A DNA stretch of 64,000 bases, from the NCBI GenBank assembly GCA_910574805.1, contig CAJTCV010000010.1, positions 1 to 64,000 of the forward strand, in the 5' to 3' direction. This stretch comes from Lachnospiraceae bacterium. GTDB lineage: Bacteria > Bacillota > Clostridia > Lachnospirales > Lachnospiraceae. A model generated the notes under the pieces. The model was not told where the DNA came from, made no database searches, and saw only the letters and a program-made list of their open reading frames with translations. Of the stretch, positions 43,450 to 52,862 are shown piece after piece; within the stretch, counting starts at the first letter, position 1; each line of letters starts with the position of its first letter. A program made the translations under genes and the position numbers.

Positions 43450-44226
43450 CTACTGTCTCCTCTCCAGCCGGTAAAAAGCTGCTGCATTTTCCTCTGTAAT
43501 GCGGATCACCTCTTCCGTCGTTATCCCCTTCAGCCCGGCAACCGCATCCGCCACATGAATCAGCTTCCGGGAATCATTCCTTTTTCCCCGGTCAGGCACC
43601 GGCGCCAGATATGGGCAGTCCGTCTCCAGAAGAAGATGAGAAAGGGGTATGTTCTGCACCACTTCCCTGAGTCTTCTGGCATTCTGAAAGGTCACGACGC
43701 CTCCGATCCCCAGATAATATCCCATCTTCACATATTCCTTCGCCATCTCCAGAGAGTAGGAATAGCAGTGCACTACCACCGGTATATGCAGATCATACAT
43801 CTCCTTCAGAATCTTCATAGTATCCGACGCTGCTTCCCGGCTGTGTACAATCACAGGAAGCGACAGCTCGCCTGCCAGTGCCAGCTGCCGGATAAACCAC
43901 TTTTTCTGTGTCTCATGATCTGTCCTGTCCCGGTAATAATCCAGTCCGGTCTCTCCCACTGCCACGATCCTGTCTCCGGCACACTGCTCCTTCAGCCATG
44001 CAAAGGTATCCTCATTCAGCTCGTTCACCTCATCCGGATGTACGCCTGCCGCCCCGTAGATAAAGGGGTATCGCTCTGCCAGCTCAACCGTTCTTCTCGT
44101 CCCCTCAAGGCTCGCCCCCACATTGACCACGGTCCCTACGCCGCTTTCTGCCAGAGCTGCAAGCACTTCTTCCCGGTCTTCGTCAAAGGCATGGTCATCA
44201 TAGTGTGCATGACTGTCAAATATCAT
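43450..44226 (-). CDS. tatD: TatD-family metal-dependent DNase
   Basis: 258 residues from ATG at 44226 (GGAGAGACGAAG upstream). MIFDSHAHYDDHAFD has the HxH metal site, AAGVHPDEV, VAVGETGLDYYRDR and VHSREAASDT the other ligands, and LLETDCPYLAP the final Asp. A 3'-5' DNA/RNA exonuclease family. The stop overlaps the rsmA start region, so the two form an operon. Confidence 0.95.
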   Translation of the reverse strand: MIFDSHAHYDDHAFDEDREEVLAALAESGVGTVVNVGASLEGTRRTVELAERYPFIYGAAGVHPDEVNELNEDTFAWLKEQCAGDRIVAVGETGLDYYRDRTDHETQKKWFIRQLALAGELSLPVIVHSREAASDTMKILKEMYDLHIPVVVHCYSYSLEMAKEYVKMGYYLGIGGVVTFQNARRLREVVQNIPLSHLLLETDCPYLAPVPDRGKRNDSRKLIHVADAVAGLKGITTEEVIRITEENAAAFYRLERRQ

Positions 44227-44367
44227 CGTTCTTCGTCTCTCCTGTCCCGCCGATACTGATAACAGTATAGCTGTTTTACCGGCTGATTGCAACCCAAAAG
44301 CAGTCCAGCCCGTCTGTGCCTGCACAGTCCGACGCAGACAGGAGAACACGCAGAAAGTCCGTATCCT

Positions 44368-45426
44368 TTACAGCTGCACCTCATATTCCGCACTGGCAAA
44401 GGTTACATACATGCCGTCGCGCAGGGGACACAGTTCATAAGGGTCCAGCTGCACCTGGTCAGCCCACGTACCATTGGTAGAGTTCAGATCCTCCACATAA
44501 TAGACCGTCCCATCCCAGGTGATGCGCGCATGAATCCGGCTGATCGTCGCAGCCGGGACACAGCCGTCCACACTGTCCTTCTTTTTCCCGATCAGAAAGC
44601 AGTCCCCTTTTATCTGAAGATCCGGATATTCCCCATTTACGCTGCGCAGGAACAGCCCCTCTTTCTTTGCCTTCTGCAGGCAGGCGGTCTCCGGCACCGC
44701 CTCTTCCTCCCGGATGAACAGCCCGGATCCGCTCTGTATCTGATCCGCCTCTGCCACATAATCCTCCAGGCTTATATTCTTTGTTTTTTTCTTGAAAAAG
44801 TTCTTCCAGCTCCCTGTCTTCTCCAGAATCTCCTCCTGCACAGAGGGCACCGGAGCCGATGGCTGTTCAGGTTCTGCTTCTTCTTTTTTCGTCTCTGTGT
44901 ATTTCCCGAGATGCTCCAGCAGGCTGAAATTCGGTTCCTGCGCACTCTGATACAGTTCATAGCCAAATGCAATCCCTTCTGCGTCGCTTTTATCCAGCTT
45001 GCCCAGAAGATATTCCGCCACATCCAGGAATGTCTCCCGGATTTCTTTCTCATATCCGGGATAATAACACAGATATAATTTTTCCGTTCTGACATCCAGA
45101 TACATGGAATCAGGACTCAGAACAAAATGACCCGGATCCAGCAGATACTCCTGTGCTGCTTCCAATACTCTCAGAAGCTCCTTCAGCAGGCTCTTTAACT
45201 GGTTGAAGTTCAGTTTTCTCCGTTCATATAAAAGTTCCATACTCTGCCGGCCTGTGATCTCATAATAGTATTCCGTCTGCGCTTCATGCCTCTGAATCAC
45301 GCAGGGGAGGAACCCATAGATCCGGTTCTCCGTAATCATCCGGACTTCATGTCCTTCCCTGCCTGCATGCGCTTCTTTTAAGATCATATAATTGCTGTTT
45401 AAATCCCTTTTATATCGAATCTCCAT
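44368..45426 (-). CDS. DUF6382 plus FHA domain protein of the Tad operon
   Basis: 352 residues from ATG at 45426 with GGAGG 8 nt upstream; it overlaps the upstream gene by 17 nt. The N-terminal about 180 residues (NSNYMILKEAHAG to LLGKLDKSD) are the DUF6382 domain typical of Lachnospiraceae Tad operons. A variable linker and a C-terminal FHA domain follow (FLIGKKKDSVD, ISRIHARITW, DLNSTNGTWADQVQ). FHA domains bind phosphothreonine, so it may link pilus assembly to Ser/Thr kinase signals. Last gene of the operon. Confidence 0.82.
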   Translation of the reverse strand: MEIRYKRDLNSNYMILKEAHAGREGHEVRMITENRIYGFLPCVIQRHEAQTEYYYEITGRQSMELLYERRKLNFNQLKSLLKELLRVLEAAQEYLLDPGHFVLSPDSMYLDVRTEKLYLCYYPGYEKEIRETFLDVAEYLLGKLDKSDAEGIAFGYELYQSAQEPNFSLLEHLGKYTETKKEEAEPEQPSAPVPSVQEEILEKTGSWKNFFKKKTKNISLEDYVAEADQIQSGSGLFIREEEAVPETACLQKAKKEGLFLRSVNGEYPDLQIKGDCFLIGKKKDSVDGCVPAATISRIHARITWDGTVYYVEDLNSTNGTWADQVQLDPYELCPLRDGMYVTFASAEYEVQL

Positions 45427-45838
45427 TCTTTTGTCCTCCATCCATTTTCATCCATCTGCTTCTTCTGAGTGTCTCGCAGGGTCTTATCCTGTACAGTTCC
45501 TGCCGGACCTCTATCCCGGACACCGGAAGAAAGCTGCCGCTGCCCGACACCAGAACCGTGATCTTTACAGGACTCACCTGCACCTCCACCCTTTCCTCCT
45601 GAAGCCACAGAAGCCGCTCTGACAGCTTCTGAGCCAGTTCTCTTTCCATGTCATCTCTGATCTGCCCGCTGGTCCGTCCATCCGGATAACTCCCCCGGAT
45701 CGCGGTCTCCAGAACGGTATGCACGCATACTGCATGATCATGAGCATACAGTGTGAAAAATACAATATACACCAGAAGGATACAGATACCGGGCACCAGA
45801 TAAGCCGCCTCCACCACATATCTTCCCTTTTTCTTCAT
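45410..45838 (-). CDS. TadE-like pilus protein (minor pseudopilin 1)
   Basis: 142 residues from ATG at 45838 with GGAGG 6 nt upstream. It starts KKKGRYVVEAAYLVPGICIL, a class III/TadE-type pilin leader and hydrophobic helix in which Glu follows the processing site by five residues. The rest is a short extracytoplasmic beta-rich region. It is probably processed by the adjacent prepilin peptidase. Longer frames upstream lack a ribosome site. Confidence 0.7.
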   Translation of the reverse strand: MKKKGRYVVEAAYLVPGICILLVYIVFFTLYAHDHAVCVHTVLETAIRGSYPDGRTSGQIRDDMERELAQKLSERLLWLQEERVEVQVSPVKITVLVSGSGSFLPVSGIEVRQELYRIRPCETLRRSRWMKMDGGQKNGDSI

Positions 45839-46212
45839 AATAATCCTCCGATCATATATGCCGCAGTCAGAAAAGGAACCAGCGGAATCTCCTTCCGGCG
45901 GGTCAGGAGCCCATACAGGCTCCCAAACCCGATCCCGAGAAAAAGTATCCATAACAGCTCTGCGGATCCAAGCCACATGCCAAGCGCCAGCATCAGCCAG
46001 CCGTCTCCGCAGCCTATCTGTTCCTGTGTGCAGACGCCCAGAAGCAGGAGGCACGCACCGGGCAGGAGCCGGGGAGTCCTGCCTGCTGCCAGCACATACA
46101 GAAGCCCGCTGCCCCCCAGCTCCAGAATCACTCCCATGGAGACCTGATGCTCTCTCATATCCTCCGCAGACAGATACAGAAGATGACACAGGAGCCACAG
46201 ACGGCCTATCAT
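45835..46212 (-). CDS. Prepilin peptidase, CpaA/TadV-like A24 family
   Basis: 125 residues from ATG at 46212, whose ATGA overlaps the previous stop. LYLSAEDMREHQVSM holds the first catalytic Asp and CGDGWLMLALGMWLG the second (GxGD), as in A24 aspartyl leader peptidases. Four to five membrane helices. It cleaves leaders of Flp1 and TadE-like proteins encoded beside it. Short but within the range of TadV proteins. Confidence 0.78.
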   Translation of the reverse strand: MIGRLWLLCHLLYLSAEDMREHQVSMGVILELGGSGLLYVLAAGRTPRLLPGACLLLLGVCTQEQIGCGDGWLMLALGMWLGSAELLWILFLGIGFGSLYGLLTRRKEIPLVPFLTAAYMIGGLL

Positions 46213-46943
46213 CTGCCGCAGCGGGAACAGCAGTTCCTTCCTTCCACTCCGGACAACGGTACAGCCATAACGGTGCGCTTCAGCCCCCGGCACCCCATGC
46301 TGCTGTGATAGCTGGTCCCGTGATTTGTAATATAAACAATCCCGCCGGTCCGCCCCGGACGGACACAGTATATGCAGGGGGTATACCTGCTGCCGGACAG
46401 ATTCCTCTCATCCTGCAGACTCTCATAAGAAAGCAGACGAATAGAAAGCCTGAGATAGGAACAGTCCCTTGTCTTATGGTACACCGTCCCGTCCGGCGTG
46501 ATATAGACCAGCTCTTCCCCCGCATCTTTCTGAAATGTCTCTCCCGTATAGCCGACCCATGCCCGGACCACGGCCCGCCTTGTGATCAGGCGCCTGCCGG
46601 ACGGCACAGACAAAAAGGGCAGAGAGACCAGATCCGCATCCGCAAGCTTTACATACGGGTCAGAGCCGTATCCCTGTCCTGCCGTCACAGCCAGGAGTCT
46701 GGCACGCCCCATCAGCTCCATACTTTCCTTCGCCTGCACCGAAGTACAGGTGAACAGATACAGAAGCGCTGTGACCGCACAGAGCAGAAACGGCAGTGCA
46801 AAGGAGGCTTCCACCGTCATGCTCCCTTTTGCGGAGGCACCGGGGGAAACCCTCCTGCCTGTCCTCCTGCAGGGGGACCACATTTTCCATGCGCGGGGTA
46901 TCTGGAGATTCAATTTAGACTTTTTCCTGCAGCAGAAGGGCAT
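46209..46943 (-). CDS. TadE-like pilus protein with two Ada-like His/Cys motifs
   Basis: About 244 residues from ATG at 46943, chosen for AAAGGAGG 9 nt upstream; other ATGs at 46988 and 46964 lack such a site. KGSMTVEASFALPFLLCAVT is a TadE/class III pilin signature at about 40-60. The C-terminal half has two similar units: YITPDGTVYHKTRDCSYL and YITNHGTSYHSSMGCRGL, each with YHxxxxCxxL, plus CIYC and CCSRC. This pattern resembles small zinc or DNA-entry type motifs and could bind metal. Confidence 0.7.
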   Translation of the reverse strand: MPFCCRKKSKLNLQIPRAWKMWSPCRRTGRRVSPGASAKGSMTVEASFALPFLLCAVTALLYLFTCTSVQAKESMELMGRARLLAVTAGQGYGSDPYVKLADADLVSLPFLSVPSGRRLITRRAVVRAWVGYTGETFQKDAGEELVYITPDGTVYHKTRDCSYLRLSIRLLSYESLQDERNLSGSRYTPCIYCVRPGRTGGIVYITNHGTSYHSSMGCRGLKRTVMAVPLSGVEGRNCCSRCGR

Positions 46944-46977
46944 CCCTCCATGCCTCCTTTCCATAACAGCAGCAGCC

Positions 46978-48420
46978 TCAATATTCATATCCGTAGCTTC
47001 TTTCCAGGCTGATCTCTCCGATCCAGACCTGTGCAGTCAGATAGTCCACACAGTGATCCAGATGAAGCCTCTCACACCCTTCCCGACAGTTCAGCTCGCC
47101 CTCTATAATATCCAGCGCTCTCATGGAAAGAGTACCGGCAGACTGCGGCACCAGGAAGATGCGGAGACAGTCCGCATAACTGATTCCCTCCTGCAGGTGC
47201 GTCTGCACATCATACCTGCCCGGATCCTTCAGTGCCGGGAGAAGGTCGGACAGAGATACCTGCCAGTCCTCCGTACACTTTACAGGCGCAAGCTCATATC
47301 CCCCCAGAAGCTGCCGTACCTCCACCAGACTCTCTCCATACGCCCAGCCCAGCAGAATCAGCTGCTCCAGGCTTTTGATAATCCCCTCGTTTCCCGTGAC
47401 CCCTGCCAGGAGAAGTGCCAGCGCCTCCGCTTTCTGTCTCAGCTCCGGATGCGTCAGGAGGAATACATAGTTCACGCCTTCCCTGATAAGAAGAATCCTT
47501 CCCGCCACCGCGCTGAGATTCTCCTGATCCGACGCCTTTCCCGCAATCAGATACTCCAGCTGATAGTCAAGCCATCCCTTGTCCCTCTGTACCGGGAGCA
47601 TCTCCTGTGCATGCTTCATGTATCTGCACAGATAGCTGATAAACCACTGCTTCTGAAGGATCTGCTCTTCTGAGCCGTCTGCCGCTCCCATACCGACCGA
47701 CAGTTCTCTGTGAGAAGGTGCCGACGCCAGAGTGACCATCCGGTCAGAAACCTGACAGCCGTCCGGAACCGCTTTGGAGAATACATATCCATTCCACAGT
47801 CCATCCCACTGCCCCGCCTCCGGATCCAGGCCCTCCTCGTCTTCATCATCTTCATAGTCCCGCACGCTTCCTTCATATGACTCACAGTCCTTCAGGAACC
47901 GTCCTGTATTTTCCTCTGCATTTTTTTGAAACAGCTCCGGAAGAATCCATTCTTCTGCCAGGGACACTCCCGTCTTTTCTTTCATGATCTTTACCGCCTG
48001 CCGGTAAAACACGGCGCCGGATGCATCGGTCATACGCGCCATACTCCTGATATCGACCCCCAGAAGCTCCAGACCGTACAGAGGTCCTCCTGAAGCGTCC
48101 GTGAGGTTGTACTCCGTAAACTGCCAAAGATGACTGCACAGCTCATCCTCCCGCTCTCTTCCGCTCCCAAAGGATGTGTCCAGGCAAAACAGATCATACT
48201 GTTCAAGAAGATGCGGCTCATATTCGGAAAAAAGGGAGAACAGTCCCGCCTCCACTGCCTGCTCCGCCTGTTTTTTCTGATACTGCATCCATACCGACTG
48301 CAGACAGACCAGATACAGACTCAGAAATACGAGAAAGCACAGCGCCGTCCAGACTGTAATCTGCCCGGAAGCCTTCTTAGACGCTGCTGCTCTGAGAGAC
48401 GATCTTTTCAAAAATATCAT
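46978..48420 (-). CDS. DUF5702 protein of the Tad operon
   Basis: 480 residues. The N-terminus has ASGQITVWTALCFLVFLSLY, a membrane helix with a pseudopilin-like start, and the rest is a large extracytoplasmic helical domain ending in RSYGYEY. DUF5702 proteins are found in Clostridial Tad/Flp clusters and are probably structural or assembly parts. It overlaps the Flp1 gene by 44 nt. Confidence 0.8.
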   Translation of the reverse strand: MIFLKRSSLRAAASKKASGQITVWTALCFLVFLSLYLVCLQSVWMQYQKKQAEQAVEAGLFSLFSEYEPHLLEQYDLFCLDTSFGSGREREDELCSHLWQFTEYNLTDASGGPLYGLELLGVDIRSMARMTDASGAVFYRQAVKIMKEKTGVSLAEEWILPELFQKNAEENTGRFLKDCESYEGSVRDYEDDEDEEGLDPEAGQWDGLWNGYVFSKAVPDGCQVSDRMVTLASAPSHRELSVGMGAADGSEEQILQKQWFISYLCRYMKHAQEMLPVQRDKGWLDYQLEYLIAGKASDQENLSAVAGRILLIREGVNYVFLLTHPELRQKAEALALLLAGVTGNEGIIKSLEQLILLGWAYGESLVEVRQLLGGYELAPVKCTEDWQVSLSDLLPALKDPGRYDVQTHLQEGISYADCLRIFLVPQSAGTLSMRALDIIEGELNCREGCERLHLDHCVDYLTAQVWIGEISLERSYGYEY

Positions 48421-48553
48421 TTACCACCTCTGTGATCCGGTCTTTGAAGATGATGACAAGACCGATCAGTACCACAATGATCAGAATGACCTCCACGACT
48501 CCCATTCCATCTTCATCCTGCCAGAAATCTCTCCAAAATGCTCTTATTCTCAT
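48377..48553 (-). CDS. Flp1-family type IVb major pilin
   Basis: 57 residues from ATG at 48553 with AAGGAGGAATGGT upstream. A short positively and negatively charged leader ends DEDGMG, followed by VVEVILIIVVLIGLVIIF; cleavage after the Gly would leave Glu at position +3, slightly off the usual +5. This is the short Flp1-like pilin. The remaining C-terminus is a short amphipathic stretch. Most likely the pilus subunit. Confidence 0.85.
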   Translation of the reverse strand: MRIRAFWRDFWQDEDGMGVVEVILIIVVLIGLVIIFKDRITEVVNDIFEKIVSQSSSV

Positions 48554-48587
48554 ACCATTCCTCCTTGTTAAAAAATCTACAGACTGC

Positions 48588-49784
48588 TCAGCCAAATCCT
48601 GCCACCGCCGGGTACATAATAATGATCAGGATGGTCAGAAGCATCATAATCATGGGAAGCAGAAGCCTGCTCTCACATTCCTCTCCCAGCCTCCTTGCCA
48701 GGGCCTTTCGTTCTTCAAATGCCTCTCTGGATTCTGCCCTCAGAAGCTCTGCCAGATTCCTGGTCCCCTTTCTCAGATTCTGACCAAGCAGCGCTCCCAG
48801 CTTCAGATATGGCCCCATACGGCATCTGTTTCCGAACCGCTCATATGCGGCAGCTTCCGCCACACCGCTCTGCATCTCCCGCAAAGTCGTGCACATCTCT
48901 TCATACGCCGCATGTCTCTCCCTGTCCGGCTCCTCCCTTTTCTCATAATCTGCCACAATTCGTTCCCATGCTTTCCTCGTACTGATCCCGGCTCCCATAT
49001 AGAGACTCAGACGGCTCACAATATCCGGATAATCCAGCTGCATGCCCCGCTCCCTTTTCTTCTTTGCCTGATCCGCTTCTTTTTTCTGTCCGGCCGCCGC
49101 TGCAATAAGTGCAAGGACGGTCAACGCCAGCATCCACTTCCAGCGATCATCTGTCTTCCTGTACCAGGTCACCGGCTCTCCCAGGACTGTATCCGGAAGA
49201 GCGACCTGTTCCGACGGCTTTTCCTGCGCTTCCATAAGTTCATATTCCAGCATCCGGAGCATCTGCCCGGCGTCCGGATTCTCCGGCGGACAGATCCGGA
49301 TCTCCTGCTCCCAGGTAAGGCTTTCCTCCCCCAATGACAGAACTGCCTGTACCTTCACCAGGACCGGTTCTTTCAGCATCTCATTCCTGACTGTCCCGTC
49401 CGGCGCCATATAATCCCAGGAGTCCAGATACCATCGGACTGTAATCTGCGTATCCGGATAGACCAGGGGCATGGATACCGGCCCCATAATATGCGCAAAA
49501 TCACTGTTTTCCTGCAGAAACAGCGGACCCAGCCCGTCTGACGCTTCCTGAAGCTTATGTAACAGTATCTCCTCTTCATAAGGGATCTCCTTCAGCGTCA
49601 GCCCCAGTGGATACGTCTCTCCATTCAGCTCTACCAGAAGCCCTGCTTCCTCATCTCCAGACCCGCTCTGCGGTCTTGCAAGATATTCCAGCATCTCCCG
49701 ATCCTTCAGATCCCAAAAAAAGCATCCGGCACTTAAGAGCCCTCCCGCCAGCGCCAGGAGAATAAGCTTATTTCTATATTTCAA
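48588..49784 (-). CDS. TadC-like inner-membrane platform protein, TTG start
   Basis: About 398 residues from a TTG at 49784; AAAAGGAT upstream supports it and an upstream extension would overlap TadB widely. An N-terminal membrane helix (LILLALAGGLLSAGCFFW) and a large extracytoplasmic insert (about 25-230) precede a second helix and a GspF/TadC domain (LSLYMGAGISTRKAWERIV, LGQNLRKGTRNLAELL, LLLPMIMMLLTILIIIMYPA). The insert is unusual for TadC. The gene overlaps tadB by 11 nt. Confidence 0.75.
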   Translation of the reverse strand: MKYRNKLILLALAGGLLSAGCFFWDLKDREMLEYLARPQSGSGDEEAGLLVELNGETYPLGLTLKEIPYEEEILLHKLQEASDGLGPLFLQENSDFAHIMGPVSMPLVYPDTQITVRWYLDSWDYMAPDGTVRNEMLKEPVLVKVQAVLSLGEESLTWEQEIRICPPENPDAGQMLRMLEYELMEAQEKPSEQVALPDTVLGEPVTWYRKTDDRWKWMLALTVLALIAAAAGQKKEADQAKKKRERGMQLDYPDIVSRLSLYMGAGISTRKAWERIVADYEKREEPDRERHAAYEEMCTTLREMQSGVAEAAAYERFGNRCRMGPYLKLGALLGQNLRKGTRNLAELLRAESREAFEERKALARRLGEECESRLLLPMIMMLLTILIIIMYPAVAGFG

Positions 49785-50535
49785 ACTGTACCATCCTTTT
49801 CCCCAGCAGATATGCCGCCAGATAGAGTCCCAGACATATGGTGGCCACCAGAATCCCGGCGGGCTCGTGATAGAGTCCCCGGAGAAACTCTCCGGATCCC
49901 ACCCGCACATACAGCAGCACAGCCGCCGGCATGACCGTCATGATCTTCTGTTCATAGATTTTGGAAGCAAGAATTGTCCGTATCTCCCTTCTGGTGTCCA
50001 TGATCTCCGCCATCTGTACAGCAGTACTCTGTATGACCGCATTCAGGCTCCCGCCGCTCACGCGGGCCGTACAGAATACTTCTGCAAAGCTCTTTACTTC
50101 TTCTGCGGGATGTCGCGCAGCAAGCCCCATGAGCAGCGCTTCCGGGCGCTCATTGTTTTCTGCCTTCGCCAGCATATCCCGCAGTTCTTCTGTCATGGTG
50201 CCTCCTCCCGGAAACAGCAGCAAAAGTTCCTTATAAGACTGTCCCATGGCATTTTCCACCGAATAACCGGCCGACAGGGACGAAGAAAGCAGCAGAATCC
50301 ATTCTTTGAACATCCTCAGAAAATGCTCTTCTTCTTTTTGTCTCCTTGTCTTTTCACATTCTCCGAGCCACAGTCGGAGAAGGGGAAGGAGGAAAATAAC
50401 TGCACAGGGGGAATCGTAGAACAACCAGGAAAACGCGAGAATGATCAGAATACCTTTAAGAAGATCCAGAAGCTGCGCTTTCTTTATCCAGTGTGATCCT
50501 GTCTGCCGGAATCCCGGCACGCTGAAGCTTTTCAA
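49774..50535 (-). CDS. TadB-like platform protein
   Basis: 253 residues. A T2SF domain with SSSLSAGYSVENAMGQSYKE, DMLAKAENNERPEALLMGLA and FCTARVSGGSLNAVIQST, then two C-terminal helices. It forms the inner-membrane platform with TadC. The start is uncertain: the frame begins with TTG at 50535 and overlaps the end of cpaF by 80 nt. A later start is possible. Confidence 0.78.
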   Translation of the reverse strand: MKSFSVPGFRQTGSHWIKKAQLLDLLKGILIILAFSWLFYDSPCAVIFLLPLLRLWLGECEKTRRQKEEEHFLRMFKEWILLLSSSLSAGYSVENAMGQSYKELLLLFPGGGTMTEELRDMLAKAENNERPEALLMGLAARHPAEEVKSFAEVFCTARVSGGSLNAVIQSTAVQMAEIMDTRREIRTILASKIYEQKIMTVMPAAVLLYVRVGSGEFLRGLYHEPAGILVATICLGLYLAAYLLGKRMVQFEI

Positions 50536-51730
50536 TATTTTTCATATCTCCTGTCTTACACTGTACCCCGCAGATCCTGCCGGATACTTCACCGGTTTCC
50601 CGGAAGGAAAACAGCGGATTCAGCACCACCTGTTCTCCCTCCATACCGGTCACTTCCGTGATCTCCAGAAGCCTGCGGCTCTTGTCCCGCAGCCTTCCGA
50701 GATAAACGATCAGGTCGATGCCGGAGGCAATCTGCCTCCGGATGGCCTGAAGAGGCAACTCCATTCCCATAAGAACCATGGTCTCCAGACGGGCAATCGT
50801 ATCCTGCGGACTGTTGGCATGGCAGGTGGAGATACTTCCGTCATGCCCCGTATTCAGACAGGTCAGAAGTTCAAATGTCTCCGCTCCCCGTACCTCGCCC
50901 ACAATGATCCTGCTGGGGCGCATCCGAAGAGACGCCCGGATCAGATCCCGGATCGTGATCTCCCTACAGTCCTCCACCCCCGAAGCGCGGGTCTCCATAC
51001 GCACGAGATTCTCCACATTCTGAATCTGGAGTTCTGCCGTGTCTTCTATGACAATGACCCGCTCGTCCTTTGGGATATACTGGGACAGTGCATTTAAAAA
51101 GGTGGTCTTGCCGGAGCCTGTCCCGCCTGCGATCAGGATAGAATATCCTGATCTGACCGCATCTTTCAGAAAGAGCATTTCTTCCCCGGAGATGCTCCCC
51201 AGTTCCAGAAGCCGCTCCATGGTGATCGGGCTCTTGGGAAACCGTCGTATTGTGATGATCGGCCCGTTGACTGCCACAGGCGGAAGGACTACATGTACCC
51301 TGTCGCCGTTCTCAAGCCTCGCATCCACGATGGGCTGGGATTCATTGACAACCCGGTTACAGGCGCCTGCCATCTGCTGGATCACATCCAGGATCCGCTC
51401 CCGGGAATAAAAATTCTTCTCCCAGCGCATGAGCTTTCCGTTCTTCTCCAGAAAGATACCGTCCATACCATTGACCATAATCTCAGTAACTTCCGGTTCA
51501 TCCAGAAGCTCCTGCAGGACATCCATCTTCCGGAGGGCATGAAACAGTTCCTTTTTCAGCCGGCACTTTTCGTTCAGAGTAAGATGCTGTTCCCTTCCGC
51601 AGGAGAGTACCACCTCGTCGATCAGATCCTGCATCTCTTCGTCCGGCACTTCCCGGCTTAAGTCTACCCGTTCCAGTATCTGCTCTTTCAGAGCCGCAAA
51701 ATATTCGGATACTTTTACTGCCTGTTCCAT
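50456..51730 (-). CDS. CpaF/TadA pilus assembly ATPase
   Basis: 424 residues. Drives pilus assembly by ATP hydrolysis. Walker A is ILIAGGTGSGKTTFLNALSQ, the Asp box is VIVIEDTAELQIQNVEN and VGEVRGAETFELLTCLNTGH, then DGSISTCHAN, are the Walker B and His boxes. An N-terminal helical domain (about 1-130) has the CpaF-type VTEIMVNGMDGIFLEKNGKL, then MRWE. Follows TadZ by 36 bp. Confidence 0.93.
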   Translation of the reverse strand: MEQAVKVSEYFAALKEQILERVDLSREVPDEEMQDLIDEVVLSCGREQHLTLNEKCRLKKELFHALRKMDVLQELLDEPEVTEIMVNGMDGIFLEKNGKLMRWEKNFYSRERILDVIQQMAGACNRVVNESQPIVDARLENGDRVHVVLPPVAVNGPIITIRRFPKSPITMERLLELGSISGEEMLFLKDAVRSGYSILIAGGTGSGKTTFLNALSQYIPKDERVIVIEDTAELQIQNVENLVRMETRASGVEDCREITIRDLIRASLRMRPSRIIVGEVRGAETFELLTCLNTGHDGSISTCHANSPQDTIARLETMVLMGMELPLQAIRRQIASGIDLIVYLGRLRDKSRRLLEITEVTGMEGEQVVLNPLFSFRETGEVSGRICGVQCKTGDMKNIEKLQRAGIPADRITLDKESAASGSS

Positions 51731-51766
51731 ATACCCTCCATCAGAATCCCGCAGTTTCTATGGGGA

Positions 51767-52762
51767 TTATTCCTGCAGCAGTCCCCGGACAAAACGTCCC
51801 GGTTCCTGCTGCGACAGCATGAAGAGATCCTCTTCACTGTATGGTCCCATACCGCATTCCGGCAATTCCAGCTTCTGGAGTCTTTCCAGAATATCCATTC
51901 CGTCTGATGTCCGGATATGCTGCTCCCACTGCGCGACCCGGCCCTGAGATATCATGTCCTGACCCACCGGCACATAGATGCCGCTGCACTGCCGTAACAG
52001 GTCCACCTCATGGCCCGTCAGATTGCCGAAATCCAGTATGATAAAATCATACGTGCTCTGTGTACGTATCAGATGCAGCAGACGCTGCCATTCCTCCACG
52101 GTAATCTGCCGAAAATCCGTGTAGGACCCGCAGGGCGGGATATAGTCCAGATGGTCCAGCTTGCGGACCATGCTGTTCAGGCGATACAGAAACGACGTCT
52201 TATTTTGTCTAAGGTAATAGATCAAATCTGATAAGTTCCAGTGACTTCCACCCAGAATCTCAGAAAATCCGGAGCACTCCTCCAGATTCAGATATAAAAC
52301 ATTCCGATCTTCTGCAAGGATCTGTCCCAGTGCAAACGCAAACTTATTCTTCCTGACCCCTTCTACAGGGGAATATACCCCAATCACCTTGTTGTCCTTC
52401 GGGACCTGTGTATAATATTCTTCTTCATCCTGTTCCGAATAATAATACATGATTTCCCGGAGAATATTATCCGCGGACTGGTATTTGTACACAGCCGGAT
52501 ATCTTCCCAGCTCCTTCGGCAGGGTTCCCTCAGATAAGAAGATCACACATTCATTCCGGATGAAGCCTTTCACATCTTCATACCATTTTGCTGATATCAG
52601 CAGGATTTCGATCTCTTCCGAGGACAGTGCTCTCTGGAGCTGCTCCTGTTCAGTACACATCTGTACCTGAAACAAATGGCTTTTTTTCAGATTTACGTAT
52701 TCCCGAAAAGCATCCACATACGGCGCTTCGGGATCCGCAATCCATAATCTTGTGCTTTTCAC
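51767..52762 (-). CDS. TadZ/CpaE-like ParA-type protein
   Basis: 331 residues from GTG at 52762, chosen because CAGGAGGTAACA lies directly upstream; an ATG at 52798 has no site. An N-terminal receiver-like domain (RLWIADPEAPYVDAFREYVN) and a ParA/MinD-like ATPase domain with a degenerate Walker A (VIGVYSPVEGVRKNKFAFAL) and FIILDFGNLTGHEVDLL. TadZ positions the pilus machinery at the pole. First gene of the operon. Confidence 0.8.
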   Translation of the reverse strand: MKSTRLWIADPEAPYVDAFREYVNLKKSHLFQVQMCTEQEQLQRALSSEEIEILLISAKWYEDVKGFIRNECVIFLSEGTLPKELGRYPAVYKYQSADNILREIMYYYSEQDEEEYYTQVPKDNKVIGVYSPVEGVRKNKFAFALGQILAEDRNVLYLNLEECSGFSEILGGSHWNLSDLIYYLRQNKTSFLYRLNSMVRKLDHLDYIPPCGSYTDFRQITVEEWQRLLHLIRTQSTYDFIILDFGNLTGHEVDLLRQCSGIYVPVGQDMISQGRVAQWEQHIRTSDGMDILERLQKLELPECGMGPYSEEDLFMLSQQEPGRFVRGLLQE

Positions 52763-52862
52763 TGTTACCTCCTGCAACACAAGACCCGGTTTCTTCATGC
52801 TGCAATTTTTAGTGGAATCTGACTCAGAAATACTTTGAGTCCATGGCGAATGCCACTTTTTA

